From positions 36,717,425-36,781,424 of the forward strand of contig CM076266.1 of assembly GCA_038380795.1 (NCBI GenBank): DNA of 64,000 nucleotides, given 5' to 3'. How positions within the stretch are numbered: the stretch's first letter is position 1; the number at the start of each line of letters is the position of its first letter. Shown piece after piece: positions 50,301 through 60,100 of the stretch. The notes under the pieces are model-generated. The model saw nothing but the letters and a program-made list of their open reading frames with translations, was not told the DNA's origin and searched no databases. The position numbers were made by a program, and so were the translations under genes. The stretch is from Pyrocephalus nanus (taxonomy: Eukaryota > Chordata > Aves > Passeriformes > Tyrannidae).

Positions 50301-53300
50301 ACCAAATCTTACAATCCAGTTTCTGACAGCTGATTGCCTAAGTTTAGTTCATGTGGCCACGTGTTTCATGCTGTCAGTCACCACCAGGTTTTTAGTCAGG
50401 AAAAGCATTTAGCAAAAAAGTATATGACAAAGGTCAAACTTGAAACTTCCCCCCTTTATTTTGATTCAAGAAACAGAAGTAATACCAGTTAGAAGGGTAT
50501 CTTGACATAAGCAATCTGCACCCAGAACTGCTGCCTACTGTTTCTATACAGGCTTCTAAGGCTGCACAGTATTTTCTCAGGTGCTGGAACACATTTTGCA
50601 GCCTTAATTTAATAGCAAAACAATTTGACACTATAAAAATCCCATCTGCATCCATGAGGGACACCAGAAAGGCAGACAAGAGTGTATGACAATCCATGCC
50701 TGTTCTCTGAGCTATTATCCTCCCATCTAGAAAGCAGCTTCTAGAAATGCCCATATTGCAATTTTACTCGGATTATGTGCATATTAACAGCAGGAATCAA
50801 TACCAAAACCCACAAAGGTAATGAAGTTAACAAACGGAGCACTTTAACAATGGTATCACTTTTAAAAGCACTTGTCTGAGGAACATTAGAGGTTCAAGTG
50901 AAGGAAGCAACAGCTGGAACCAGATTTAACACAGTGACCTTCTCCCAAATGATTTTTCTCACATGGGTTCCATAAAGTCCACCTTTGCTTCAGTGACGAG
51001 TGTTAGGGCAATGCTAGCAGCATCAAAAAGTATCCTGTCATCACAGGGCAACTGGGTTTCTTTGCAAACGACTTTATGCCAGTGACCAGCCAAGGCACAG
51101 AGGGCACAATGAGCCAGCCATCTGCCAGCCAGGCATTTCTGAAGGGGACTCAGTGAAAGGGTAACGGGCAGAGAGGGGTCGTGGTGAGTGATGGAAGCAA
51201 GAGTTCAGTAATGCAGGCCACTGCTCAGATGCACTAATTCAAGTCATACAAAGCTCCTGGGAGTTTTTCTCCTCTATCTATACTTCCCAGCCTCAGCAAA
51301 CAACCGATCCTCTCTCTGACCCCTGGGGTGGTTATCAGGCCAGACTGAGCCAACACAAGAAACTTATGTAAGCACACACAGATACCACATGGCAATATCT
51401 CTTCAAAATCAGTCTACCACACCTTTTGCTTCTGTCCTACCCAGCCGTTCCCTCTGATCACTTACTCACTTCAGTGCAGAAAGACTGAATGCAGAGGCAC
51501 CAGTACTGCAGCATACCTTGCAGGGAACGCTGCACCATGTAGGCTCTGCAGCACTGCTCTAACACTTACAGAGGAGAGAGGGGACACCGATTTCCATTCC
51601 TGCAGCCTCATCAAACTTTTCTACTGCAAGCACATTACTCAATTCCAAATAGGCTGGACAAAAGCAAGATTGCTGCATGAGGAAAAACAGGGGGAAGGGC
51701 AGAAAGCCATGAGAAAGAAGGTCAAACCACAAAAACACAATTAAGAAAAATCCAAAGCGAATTAACCAACCAGTCCCTGACGCATTCTGTGTGAAAAGTG
51801 AGACTCAGGCATCCACCTAAACCAACACCTGGTCTCTGAAAGCAGCCAGAGCCAGTAATAGAAGACAATTACCCTAAAGGCAACAAAAACCTCAGCTGTC
51901 TAGGTCCACCTCCATAAAAGCCAGACTTCTAATTTTATACCGTCAGAACTTGGACTACAACCAGAGGCTAAAATGAAGGGGAAATAATAACAAACTTTTT
52001 AGAACCAAATGTTTATCTAAGTGTGAAGTTTTTGATTACTTCCTCCATCTCTGGAAACAGAGGACCTTATTTCCAGAGCTTGCTATCAACTGAAGTGTAC
52101 ATGTCCCCCATCCTAAAAGGCCAGATTTCTTAAACCCCCAAAACAAAGACTCACTTTAAGCAATATCTTGTACATCCAGATTCAAGATATAAGAACTCAT
52201 GCTGTTTCACATTTTCTTGAGCTCTCCCCCCAGGTTTATTGAGGAATTCTGAATCATTAGAGACAAGACTAGTTCAAAGTTTTATGTGAAAAGTGAAATT
52301 TACTGCTTGGTGCTGGCTCTTGACATCTTGGAATAAACTGAAAAAAATTCAAAGCACAACAATAAACTGAGATGGGACGATTACATACAAGGAGATGAGG
52401 AGAGCTAACTACAGTATGTGGCATGATGCAGAGTCACTGGTGATGGCATGAATGCAAGTGTATCATGCCTTGAGGAAGACAAATTAGTTAGGGTTAGAGT
52501 TACTCAGCATAAACAAGGAAGTGAGTATTTAAATATCGGGAAAAGCTTAGCTTTGTAAGGAAAAGCAATCAAAGCCATTTCATGGAGCGTATAACAAATA
52601 CCAGGAAAGCCAATGGAAGCAGTCATCATTTTTCTTTCTAATGAGGAAGCTGCCTTTGATACCCAAGCCAAGAGCTGATACATATCACCTCCTCCAGAGT
52701 TAATAGCAATCCTGCCTGTGGCCAGCAATGCCAGTTAAGGTGTGTGCCTACACTGAATATGCAAACTAAACTGAATTTCAGCAGAAAGAAAAAAAATCAA
52801 CTTGAAAGTGCCAAGCTCTCAAATAGCACTGAAGGGACATATTCCCCAACTCCACACTCTGCTTCCCAGCCATAGCTTACTCATTCTATAAACCTGTTGA
52901 GAAATCAAAATCATAGATGACTTTCACAAGGCAATCTCCAAAGACTAAATCAATTTATTTCATCAATCAGAAGGCATGCCTAACAAAGAGCATGAATTGC
53001 AGATTGAGTTCAGCCTTCATGTGCAGTTCAGCTCCACTCTCTCCTTTCTCTATCCTGAAAGCAGCATTCCCCAGTTTGAGATCAGTCACACTACAACACT
53101 GCAGCCAGGATCTGGCTTTGATGCTGTCCCACCAGAATGCTTTCTGCACAGCCAGGACTACAGGCAGCAGCAGCACAACAGACTGAGGAGCAATAGAGAA
53201 GGCAGAGGGTGATGCCTTTATTGCTCCAACTGCTTACTGCAATGACCAGTACTGAAACAACAGTTATACATCCAAGAGATCAGCCCATCCTCAGCCTCCA

Positions 53301-55712
53301 CAAACTTCACCAAACAATGCTAACGTTAGATAGAGACAAGAGTCAAAGGATGAAGTCTCAGAATTTTTAAAAATCATGTTACACGCTTTGACTGTAGGCT
53401 CAGCTGAGGCCAAATTAGACACCTGCATGATTTAAGTCACCCAGTTCTGGATTTTAAGGATTAATAATCTGAAGTTTGCAGATGCATTATATATTTGCCC
53501 AAGAGAAAAAGCACTGTCACACTTTGGATGACAATGATAATTCTGCTTGCAAAGTTCCCTGCTCCCTTAAGGTTTTTAACCAATTTAGTGGGTGAAGCAT
53601 AGACAAGAGCAATCACAGGACACATTTATTACAAACACAATCTCCCAATTCATTTTCATACGTTAGACCTGTGTGCATGTATATCTGATACAAAGCTGGC
53701 ACGCTTCACTTGAACTTAAACAAAAGTAACACACTGAGAAATCCCTGTCTCGTGGGCATTGCATTGGGGCAGAGAAAAACTCAAATCTCAGTTCTCTAAA
53801 CTCAGAGATTTAAGAGGCAGCACTGGAAACCCTGCATAAAGAAAGTACAATGTGAGTGCAGAACCAACACTGGAAGAAAAACCTTATCTCCAAATGGCAA
53901 CCAGGTAATACTGATTTAATTTGTTCTATCTACATAAAGCAAACAAGTGCATTTATGACAAACAAGATAACTTGTTTAAGCAGTAAGGCAAACTAATCTG
54001 TCTTTCAGTTTCTGGCAATCATGCTGTGCTTTCTTTGCCCTTTGCCCACAGAAAGCCAAACTTGTTTCCTACTTCTGAAATGTTCTGGCTGTCAATAACC
54101 ATGTAATTTGCAACACAGATCTAGCTCCCAACCCAAGAGCTGGGGAAAAATAGGTTGATGTGGACTTGACCTCTCATGATAGCGATGACATAAGACGTTA
54201 CAAAACCAAAATTCCCAGAAAAGACTCAATTACCAACGGAGTACCATCAGCTCCTCTCTCACAGCAAGAAGGAAAAGCAGTTCTTCTTTTCTACAGTTTT
54301 AAGCTTGTTCTTTGGTGAATGTCCTACTCGTCTCCAACTCTGAGGTGTGTTCCTCATTCCGAGGAGGAAAGGGCACAAGTACCTGCTGTGCATGTTTACA
54401 TCAGCACTGTGTTAGTAGCACAGGCACACAGTGATATACAGGGATGGCACACACTTTCCTTGCTTTTTGTGTGAATCATTCACACTACGCAGCACCAGAT
54501 TAGTCAAGTTTGAGCAACAGGAAAAGCATACTGGGGGCAGAATACTGGCAGAAATACTGTTCTGGATGATCTGTTGAACCTTCTTACTTCCCTTAATCCC
54601 TGAAAGGAGGCTTTCCTGTCTCTCACTCCCCAGCTCTTTGCTACTGCTACAATAAACACCACATTCCAGAATGAGATTTTGCGCCTTTTTTTATCTCTGC
54701 ATAAATTTATAACATAACGGCTACAGGGCAGGAAGTCTCCACTTTATGCCAAAAGAAAGCATATGTAGGCACAGTTCACTTGCAGACCAGCAAATTTATT
54801 ATTCTCAAACATACCATATGCCTTCTACAACCTAAGAAAAGGCATAGAGAGACCTTGACCACCACCACACTTGCAGTAGAGTCAAGTTTCAACAAGAAGT
54901 CAGAAAGATGCTTCAATTCTCCACCACAGATTTTTCTCTCTATTGAGAATGAAACCTCTTCTAGCCTTAAGACAGTGCAAATCTCACATACCCAAGGAAA
55001 AGAACTTCCCTCTGTCTGCATTCACTTGAGACTGAGGTTTGCAAAGCGATATTCTCCTTCATGAAGGATCATTTGGTTGGAAGTGCTTAGAATTGTGGCT
55101 AGCAAAAAAGAAATTTATTTTGATGGAAACTTAATATTTCTTAGTCTTCACCTTACCATCAAAACAGAAGACAAATCCAGCTGATCCAGCACACCAATAA
55201 ATCCAGTGTTAATTCAACACTCGCTTGTGCTTCAGCTTTTTCTTTGTTTAATTTTGATTTCCTACACTTTCCCAGCAAACCAGACAGGTGCAGCTGTTCC
55301 AGCCTCCCTGGAAAAAAACCCTAAGCAAGGCGGCAACCCGTGTGCACACACTACGGAACAACACTCGCATCTGGCAGTGCAGGGTGGTCGTGGTTGCTTC
55401 TCTCTGACCACCAAGTTTCCAAACTGTTCCAACAGAGGTTTGCACCTGGCAAGACCCCCACCCACGACCCCAAGTCGCGCGACTCTGCCTCTCCCGATTC
55501 CATGTGAACATCCCGACGGTGGACATCCACAGGAACACGGGTGGCACCGGACCCTCCCCGCCTCTGCGGTGCTCCTGACCCCACCACCCTTCACCGCCGC
55601 CGAGCACAGCCTGCCCACACGGTTCCTGCCGCTCTGCCATGGAAGTCAAGCCTTCCTTGGCAGGGGAACACCCAAAAAATTAAAATCTGGGCCTAGAGCT
55701 AGCAGTAGAGCC

Positions 55713-55744
<32 letters not shown>

Positions 55745-56201
55745 CCCCAAGCATTTCCATCTGAATCCCAGCTCCGGGATTCCCCTGAATCCCTGGCTCG
55801 CCTCAACAGAAGTTCCACGGGCGTGTGTTTAGGACAGGGAAGTTCGCTGCTCGAGTGTGACCTGGCGCACCCACAACAACCCCAAGCCCCAACCCACGGC
55901 CCGGGGAGGGCGCCGGGCGCCCCAGGCGGGCAATGGCACCGGCAGCGGCACCGGCACAAACGCCGGGCGGGGACCATGTGGCGGCGCGCCTGGAACACCG
56001 GGGTGCGCCGGGGCTGCTCCCCTGCACGGCGAGGCCAGGCGGCAGCGCTGACCCACACCCAGCCAACACAGACGAACAGAGACACATGTAGTTGTATAAA
56101 TATATATACAGGAGAAGATGGCCCCCCGTCCCGCCGTGGCTGAGCACGGGCAGCAACTCACCGCTCAGGTAGTTGGTCCACTTGTACAGCACCCCCTCCA
56201 T
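32145..56201 (-). CDS. PLEKHA8: PLEKHA8 (FAPP2), PI4P-binding glycolipid transfer protein, complete CDS in 14 exons
   Basis: Coding segments, 5' to 3' on the minus strand: 56201-56162, 46561-46445, 45774-45619, 43944-43820, 42391-42233, 41340-41300, 40612-40455, 37940-37781, 37380-37295, 36669-36611, 35291-35161, 34659-34589, 33327-33266 and 32342-32145. They total 1563 nt, 520 residues plus TGA, close to the 519 of human FAPP2. Residues 1-93 form the PH domain, with the WQPRW motif and Arg18 that binds PI4P. Residues 200-345 are a poorly conserved acidic linker. From about 348 to the DEVV end is the GLTP domain, with Asp361, Asn365, Lys368, Trp408 and His446 at the positions known to bind the glycolipid headgroup. 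The protein acts at the trans-Golgi with PI4P and ARF1 and moves glucosylceramide. All introns are GT-AG except intron 3, which is GC-AG. Confidence 0.96.
33266..33327 (-). CDS. PLEKHA8: PLEKHA8 coding exon 13 (GLTP domain)
   Basis: Acceptor cttttag, donor gtgagt. Encodes [20 protein letters not shown] and Ala, including His446 of the headgroup site. Confidence 0.96.
34589..34659 (-). CDS. PLEKHA8: PLEKHA8 coding exon 12 (GLTP domain)
   Basis: Acceptor ccccgacag, donor gtaagt. Encodes [20 protein letters not shown] and QTAL. Confidence 0.96.
35161..35291 (-). CDS. PLEKHA8: PLEKHA8 coding exon 11 (GLTP domain)
   Basis: Acceptor ttttctccag, donor gtaatg. Encodes residues 368-410 ([20 protein letters not shown], then [12 protein letters not shown]), with Lys368 and the sugar-stacking Trp408. 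Confidence 0.96.
36611..36669 (-). CDS. PLEKHA8: PLEKHA8 coding exon 10 (GLTP headgroup site)
   Basis: Acceptor ttttttctag, donor gtaaca. Encodes [20 protein letters not shown] (residues 348-367), with Asp361 and Asn365 of the headgroup-binding site. Confidence 0.96.
37295..37380 (-). CDS. PLEKHA8: PLEKHA8 coding exon 9
   Basis: Acceptor gacaccag, donor gtaagc. Encodes [20 protein letters not shown] and then CYAIVPVL, where the GLTP domain begins. Confidence 0.95.
37781..37940 (-). CDS. PLEKHA8: PLEKHA8 coding exon 8 (linker)
   Basis: Acceptor aaatgttag, donor gtagta. Encodes about residues 266-318, an acidic, Ser-rich linker that ends PTFFSVMSN, like the mammalian PTFFSTMN. The rest is divergent. 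Confidence 0.88.
40455..40612 (-). CDS. PLEKHA8: PLEKHA8 coding exon 7 (linker)
   Basis: Acceptor tttcttcag, donor gtaatt. Encodes [20 protein letters not shown] and an acidic stretch to EDLA (about residues 213-265). It aligns with the mammalian linker only at its start. Confidence 0.92.
41300..41340 (-). CDS. PLEKHA8: PLEKHA8 coding exon 6 (41-nt micro-exon)
   Basis: Acceptor atctttcag, donor gtataa. Encodes [13 protein letters not shown] plus two bases (residues 200-212), matching a short mammalian segment between the TPPGSP and QMEL regions. Without it the frame breaks, so the exon is needed. Confidence 0.88.
42233..42391 (-). CDS. PLEKHA8: PLEKHA8 coding exon 5
   Basis: Acceptor cttcccacag, donor gtaatg. 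Exactly 53 codons in phase 0, residues 147-199, including [20 protein letters not shown] and TPPGSPNL, a Ser/Pro motif conserved with mammals. Confidence 0.96.
43820..43944 (-). CDS. PLEKHA8: PLEKHA8 coding exon 4
   Basis: Acceptor cttttag, donor gtacag. Encodes residues 105-146: [20 protein letters not shown], then a helical stretch ending VSEPE. Confidence 0.95.
44165..44199 (+). repeat. (AT)n(AC)n compound microsatellite
   Basis: About ten AT units followed by four AC units in PLEKHA8 intron 3, directly beside the CR1 fragment. Confidence 0.93.
44203..44600 (-). mobile_element. CR1 LINE 3' fragment
   Basis: Starts GAATCATAGAATAGATGAAG, the reverse complement of a CR1 3' end, and continues with GACCAGCTAGTCCTTCTCCC and GATCCCTCATCCTCATAATA, typical of older CR1 subfamilies. 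It is in the same orientation as PLEKHA8, inside intron 3. The inner boundary is approximate. Confidence 0.8.
45619..45774 (-). CDS. PLEKHA8: PLEKHA8 coding exon 3 (end of PH domain), GC donor
   Basis: Acceptor ttgttttcag. Encodes residues 53-104, with [20 protein letters not shown], the C-terminal helix ([16 protein letters not shown]) and TQKEK. The following intron starts GCAAGA, not GT. The phase of the next exon (EFTENTE) fixes this junction. Confidence 0.95.
46445..46561 (-). CDS. PLEKHA8: PLEKHA8 coding exon 2 (PH domain)
   Basis: Acceptor gtttttcag, donor gtaact. Encodes [20 protein letters not shown] and on to MAVCEIQ (residues 14-52), including Arg18 of the PI4P pocket. Intron 1 before it is about 9.6 kb. 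Confidence 0.96.
46562..56161 (-). other. PLEKHA8 intron 1
   Basis: A 9.6 kb intron with no supported coding exon. It is mostly unique AT-rich sequence. The right end runs into the CpG island and holds the T29 tract. A 208-codon plus-strand ORF at 55206-55832 ends in a Phe run made by that T-tract and is treated as spurious. Confidence 0.7.
55716..55744 (+). repeat. T29 tract flanked by C runs
   Basis: C5-T29-C4 at the edge of the CpG island in PLEKHA8 intron 1. It is A29 in the PLEKHA8 transcript. Confidence 0.93.
56162..56201 (-). CDS. PLEKHA8: PLEKHA8 coding exon 1 (PH domain start)
   Basis: Encodes [13 protein letters not shown] plus one base, then donor gtgagt. The reading frame stays open far upstream through the CpG island, but this Met is the conserved FAPP start. 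The start codon has G at +4 and is preceded by GGCCGGC. Confidence 0.95.
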
Positions 56202-56508
56202 GCCGGCCGGCCCCCGGCCCCATGCACCGCGGCCACCCCCCGGGGGGCTCACGCCGCCCGCCGCCGCCCGCGCCCCGCCGCACCCTGCCCGCCGCGCGGC
56301 GCCATCGCGGGGGGGCGACCGCCCCGGCCCCGCCCCCGCCCGGCCCGCGCCGCGCCCGCCCCCCCCGCCGCCGCCACGCTCCCAGCCCCGCGGCGCTGCG
56401 GCTGCGCAGAGCGCTCTGTGAATCGCGGCCCGCGTGACCGCCGGGCGGGGGGAGCGCGAGGGGGGAAGGAACACGCGCGGGTCGCCCGGAGCGGGTGGCC
56501 GCCCGCAG

Positions 56509-56747
56509 CCAATCGCAGCGCGCCCTCCGCGCCGGCGCCGCCCAATCAGCGGCCGGCAGCGGCCGGCTTCGTTGTGCGCGCGCTCTGCGGGGCTGCCCCG
56601 CTCGCCGGCGCCGGGACTGGCCGGAGCGCGCGGGCCCGCCCGCCCCTGCGCTCGGCCGAGCCCGCCGATTGGGCGAGCTAGGGGACGGAGAGGGGCGAGC
56701 CCCAATGGGCGATGGGCTCTCCTGGGCTCGCCCGGATGCGAGCCAAT
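56509..56747. promoter_or_regulatory. Cluster of five CCAAT/ATTGG boxes
   Basis: CCAAT occurs at 56509-56513, 56542-56546, 56702-56706 and 56743-56747, and ATTGG (reverse) at 56668-56672. Three have the fuller NF-Y form (AGCCAATCGC, CCCAATCAGC, AGCCAATCAG). Spacing within groups is 33-41 bp, or about three to four helix turns. The motifs are seen; NF-Y binding is inferred. Confidence 0.7.
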
Positions 56748-56812
56748 CAGAGGGCGCGTCGGCGGAGCCGGGCCACCGGGACCTGGGGAGCGCTGAGCGC
56801 CGCTGCCACGTC

Positions 56813-56860
56813 GGACCGACCGACCGACTGACAGACGGACAGACCGAGCGACCGAGCGGG
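56813..56860 (+). repeat. Degenerate GACC/GACNGACN tetranucleotide repeat near FKBP14 start
   Basis: GGACCGACCGACCGACTGAC followed by AGACGGACAGACCGAGCGAC, an imperfect 4-nt repeat in the probable FKBP14 5' UTR about 50 bp before the start codon. Confidence 0.75.
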
Positions 56861-56873
56861 GCTGTGCTGCGGG

Positions 56874-56888
56874 ATGGCGGCCCGGTGA
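56874..56888 (+). CDS. Upstream ORF (MAAR) in FKBP14 5' leader
   Basis: ATG GCG GCC CGG TGA, ending 20 nt before the FKBP14 ATG and in a different frame. It has G at -3 and +4, a strong initiation context like the main start. If transcription begins upstream of 56874 it could dampen FKBP14 translation. The TGA overlaps a GTGAGC that resembles a splice donor. Function is inferred only. Confidence 0.4.
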   Translation: MAAR

Positions 56889-56908
56889 GCCGAGGGGAGG
56901 CGGCGGCG

Positions 56909-57108
56909 ATGGCGGCGGCGCTGCTGCGGTGTGCCCTGCTGTGCGCGGCACTGGGCTGCGCGGGCGCGGCGCTGATCCCGCCCGCCGACGTGAAGGTGGA
57001 GGTGCTGCACAAACCCTTCATCTGCCATAGGAAGACAAAGTGGGGGGACATGATGCTGGTTCACTACGAGGGCTACCTGGAGAGGGACGGCTCCATGTTT
57101 CACTCCAC
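56909..57108 (+). CDS. FKBP14: FKBP14 exon 1 (signal peptide, start of FKBP domain)
   Basis: ATG in a GCGATGG context, then an Ala/Leu/Cys-rich signal peptide and ALIPPADVKVEVLHKPFICH, ending HST with donor gtaagt after two bases of the Thr codon. Confidence 0.96.
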
Positions 57109-60100
57109 GTAAGTAAGCGGCGCGTCTCCGGGCAAGTGCTGGTGGGTGAGCTTGCGCGGGGAATTATTTATATAAATATATATACTTATATGTGTGTGTA
57201 AAATGGAATCATAGAATGCCTTGGGTTTGAAGGGACTTTAAGTTTTTTTGAGACTTGCACTCGACCAGGTTCCTTAGAGCCCCTTCCAACCTGGCCTTGA
57301 ACACTTTCAGGGATGGGGCATCCCATATGCCATCCCAAATCATTGAATCATAGAACGGCTTGGATTGGAAGGGACCCTAAAGATGATCTAATTCCAATCC
57401 CTGCCATGGCTATGGACACCTTTCACTAGAATTAGACCAGGTTGCTCAAAGCCCCGTCCAAATTGGCCTTGAACAGTTCCAGGGATGAAAAATAGAAGGC
57501 TTTGAGGTGACCTAATTTCAGCCTTCCAGTACCTGAAAGGAGCCTACAGGAAAGATGGAGAGAGACTATTTAAAATACAAGGGCATGTAGTGACAGGACA
57601 AGGGGGGATGGCTTCAAGCTCAAAGAGAGTAGGTTTAGGTTAGATATTGGAAAAATTCTATGAGGGTGGCGAGGCACTGGGACAGGTTGCCAAGAGAAGT
57701 TGTGGATGTCTCGTCATTGGAACTGTTCAAGGCCAGGTTGTATGAGGCTCTGAGCAACCTGGTCTAGTGGAAGGTGTCCCTGCCCATGGCAAGGGGATTG
57801 GAACTAGATGATCTTTGGGGCTTCTTCCAGCCCAAGCCATTCTATGATTCTGTGATATAAGTGCAAGTTTTGGTATGTGATCTCAGCGGTTTAATAGGTC
57901 TTGTTCTATTCACAGATTTCTGTCTGGTTTCTAAAGCAAACTTCTAGGTAAAGAAAAAAAAAAGTTATATGTGTCCTTCCACTACGGGCAGCACAATAAC
58001 AGCTTTTCATTACTGAAACGGGTGTTCTTCACCTACTCCCAAGCAGGCAAGTCAACATACCAGAGCCACAGTAATGCAAATAGGAGGAAGAGCCACAAAT
58101 TTGAGGGAGTCTGCTAAGAGTCTGCAACGACTTGCTAATGCTGATTGTCCTGTAAAACATCAACGAAGTGTTAATCGTGAGAGACAGCAAAATGCTCAAG
58201 TCTCTGCAGGCTGTGCCTGAAGGCTATGTTTATGGAACATATTAAAAAAAAAAAAGACAGTTTTGCATGTTTATGCTCTTGCAGACAACTCAACTAAAAT
58301 CTCACTAATTTTCTCTTGTAGTTAACCTGCCTCTCTAAAAGAACTTCCAGTGACACACTTAAGTTTTTGCTGCTGACTAATCTCTGTAAGTGCTCTGTTT
58401 TCTTGTTAAGCGCCTTTCCTGCATGAGTAGTAAACAGAGCTTTTAAATTCTGTGTCTGTCAGTGGAGTGAAAGTAGTCCAGGTTGTACCACCTGTTTAAA
58501 TTGGGTATCCCTAATTTAAACTTGGGTATTTTACATGCATTTGTTTCTGGCTTTTTCTTGACTATCTGTTGTGTAGTTGTTTTATCGTTTGAGTTTCTTC
58601 TAACAGCTTTTTTGGAAGAGATGAGGCTGATACTTCTAACCGTGTTAAAAGGTATATTGCAATCGTGACCAGGCTGGGTTTTGATTTGCAATTTACCGAA
58701 GAGTATGCACGGCCTTGATTGTAGATATTTAAGTAGAAATGTCTTTCTAGTCTGATCAGTTTCCAAGTGGAAATAGGTGAGCAGGGAAATGAAGATGGGA
58801 ATCCAGATTGCTCAGTGTTGTCATAAACACACCGTATAGATGTTATTTTATTTCTTTCTGCTTCTCAAGGAACCTTGTCATGCAAAGCATGATTTTTAAA
58901 GACTTTGAAAGTCTAGGTGTTTTAGAAATGTCAGGGTGCCCATTAGTGGTGCGGTTTTGATTATATATCTATATTATGCGCATATTCCATTTGCTCCATG
59001 TGCCTTTTATGGGACTAGATGTTTAAATAATAAGTGTTTTATTCCTTTCTTTTCTAGTCACAAGCATAACAATGGTCAACCTATGTGGTTTACACTTGGC
59101 ATAAGGGAAGCTATCAAAGGCTGGGACAGAGGTTTGAAGGACATGTGTGTGGGAGAGAAGAGGAAGCTAACTATTCCACCAGCCCTTGCTTATGGAAAAG
59201 AAGGGAAAGGTAAAACAGCGGAAGCCTTTCCAATACTTCAGTTGCGTTTAATCTCTGTATTTTACTGTTGTTCTTGGCCTGAAAGGGTAGCAAGCTTTCA
59301 AGCTTTCCAGGCAGATTCTGTTAAGTAAGAAAAATTGATGGAGTCAGATGCTCTTTCTCATCAATTTATTTTCGGCAGAAATAATCAGTAAGTCGTTATG
59401 TGGTGAATGCTGGGGAAAAAAACCACAAGAAATTGATGGTAGCTGCTGTGCTGTATGTTCTGCCCTCGATAGTGCCCTGCTTTTGCTTTGCTTTGCTTTG
59501 TTTTTTTTTTCCTCTTTTTTTTCAGTCAAGTGGAGGTGGTTGCTCAGGTAACAGTTGGCTTTTTGGCCGTTGCATCTGTTTTTGTGGTAATGCTTCATGA
59601 ATGTGCATGTGCAAGCCTCATTCTTGCTTGCAGGTGTCTTTTAAAACCCTAAGAAACTCCCTGTACTGCTGCCCAACCAGTTTTTTAGCTGATACAGTGA
59701 AAAGTCACTATTTATTTATCCATATAGGGACTTTATTCTTTCCCTCTTATAGCTGTTTTCAGTGTGGGCAGTGGTCCCTGTTATCCATAGTAAGATGTGC
59801 AGAGGCATGGGCAGTCACGTTGTCACCTACTGAAAATGTACTGAACGGTGTGCAGGCAGATAAAAGTCTTGCTTGTAGGGTTTTCTCAACCTGTCCACTA
59901 CTGATGGTGTTTGGGGGTTTTCCTTTCAGTGTTTCCAGATTCCTGTTTTAATGGGAGGTCTAGATTTGGAAGGTACAGTTAAGGAAGTGACTTGAATGAT
60001 GTGGGAGAGCTCTACTGCTTTACAGGGTCTGATTTAGCTAACTTTTTTCGAGCAAATATTATGAATATTTTTGTCACAACAAGAGTTGCCACAAAGGACT

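Larger units (their letters stand above)
55880..57160. promoter_or_regulatory. CpG island with bidirectional PLEKHA8/FKBP14 promoter
   Basis: About 1.2 kb of very GC-rich, CpG-dense sequence spans both first exons. The two start codons (56201 minus, 56909 plus) point away from each other with 707 bp between them. No TATA box lies at a sensible distance. This architecture is typical of divergent housekeeping gene pairs. Transcription start sites cannot be set from sequence alone. Confidence 0.85.

Noticed and set aside
55206..55832. 208-codon plus-strand ORF
   Set aside because: Its poly-Phe end comes from the T29 tract, no domain is recognised, and it lies in PLEKHA8 intron 1.
56743..56810. 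ER-stress element (CCAAT-N9-CCACG) in the FKBP14 promoter
   Set aside because: CCAAT at 56743 is followed after 9 nt by CGTCG, not CCACG. CCACG at 56806 has no CCAAT at the right distance.
56495..56908. In-frame N-terminal extension of FKBP14 (ORF open to 56495)
   Set aside because: GC-rich promoter DNA has few stops. The extension would bury the signal peptide and covers CCAAT boxes.
56202..57051. Long minus-strand ORFs (297 and 382 codons) across the CpG island
   Set aside because: Arg/Ala/Pro/Gly-rich translation of promoter sequence. One is just the PLEKHA8 frame read upstream of its start and into intron 1.
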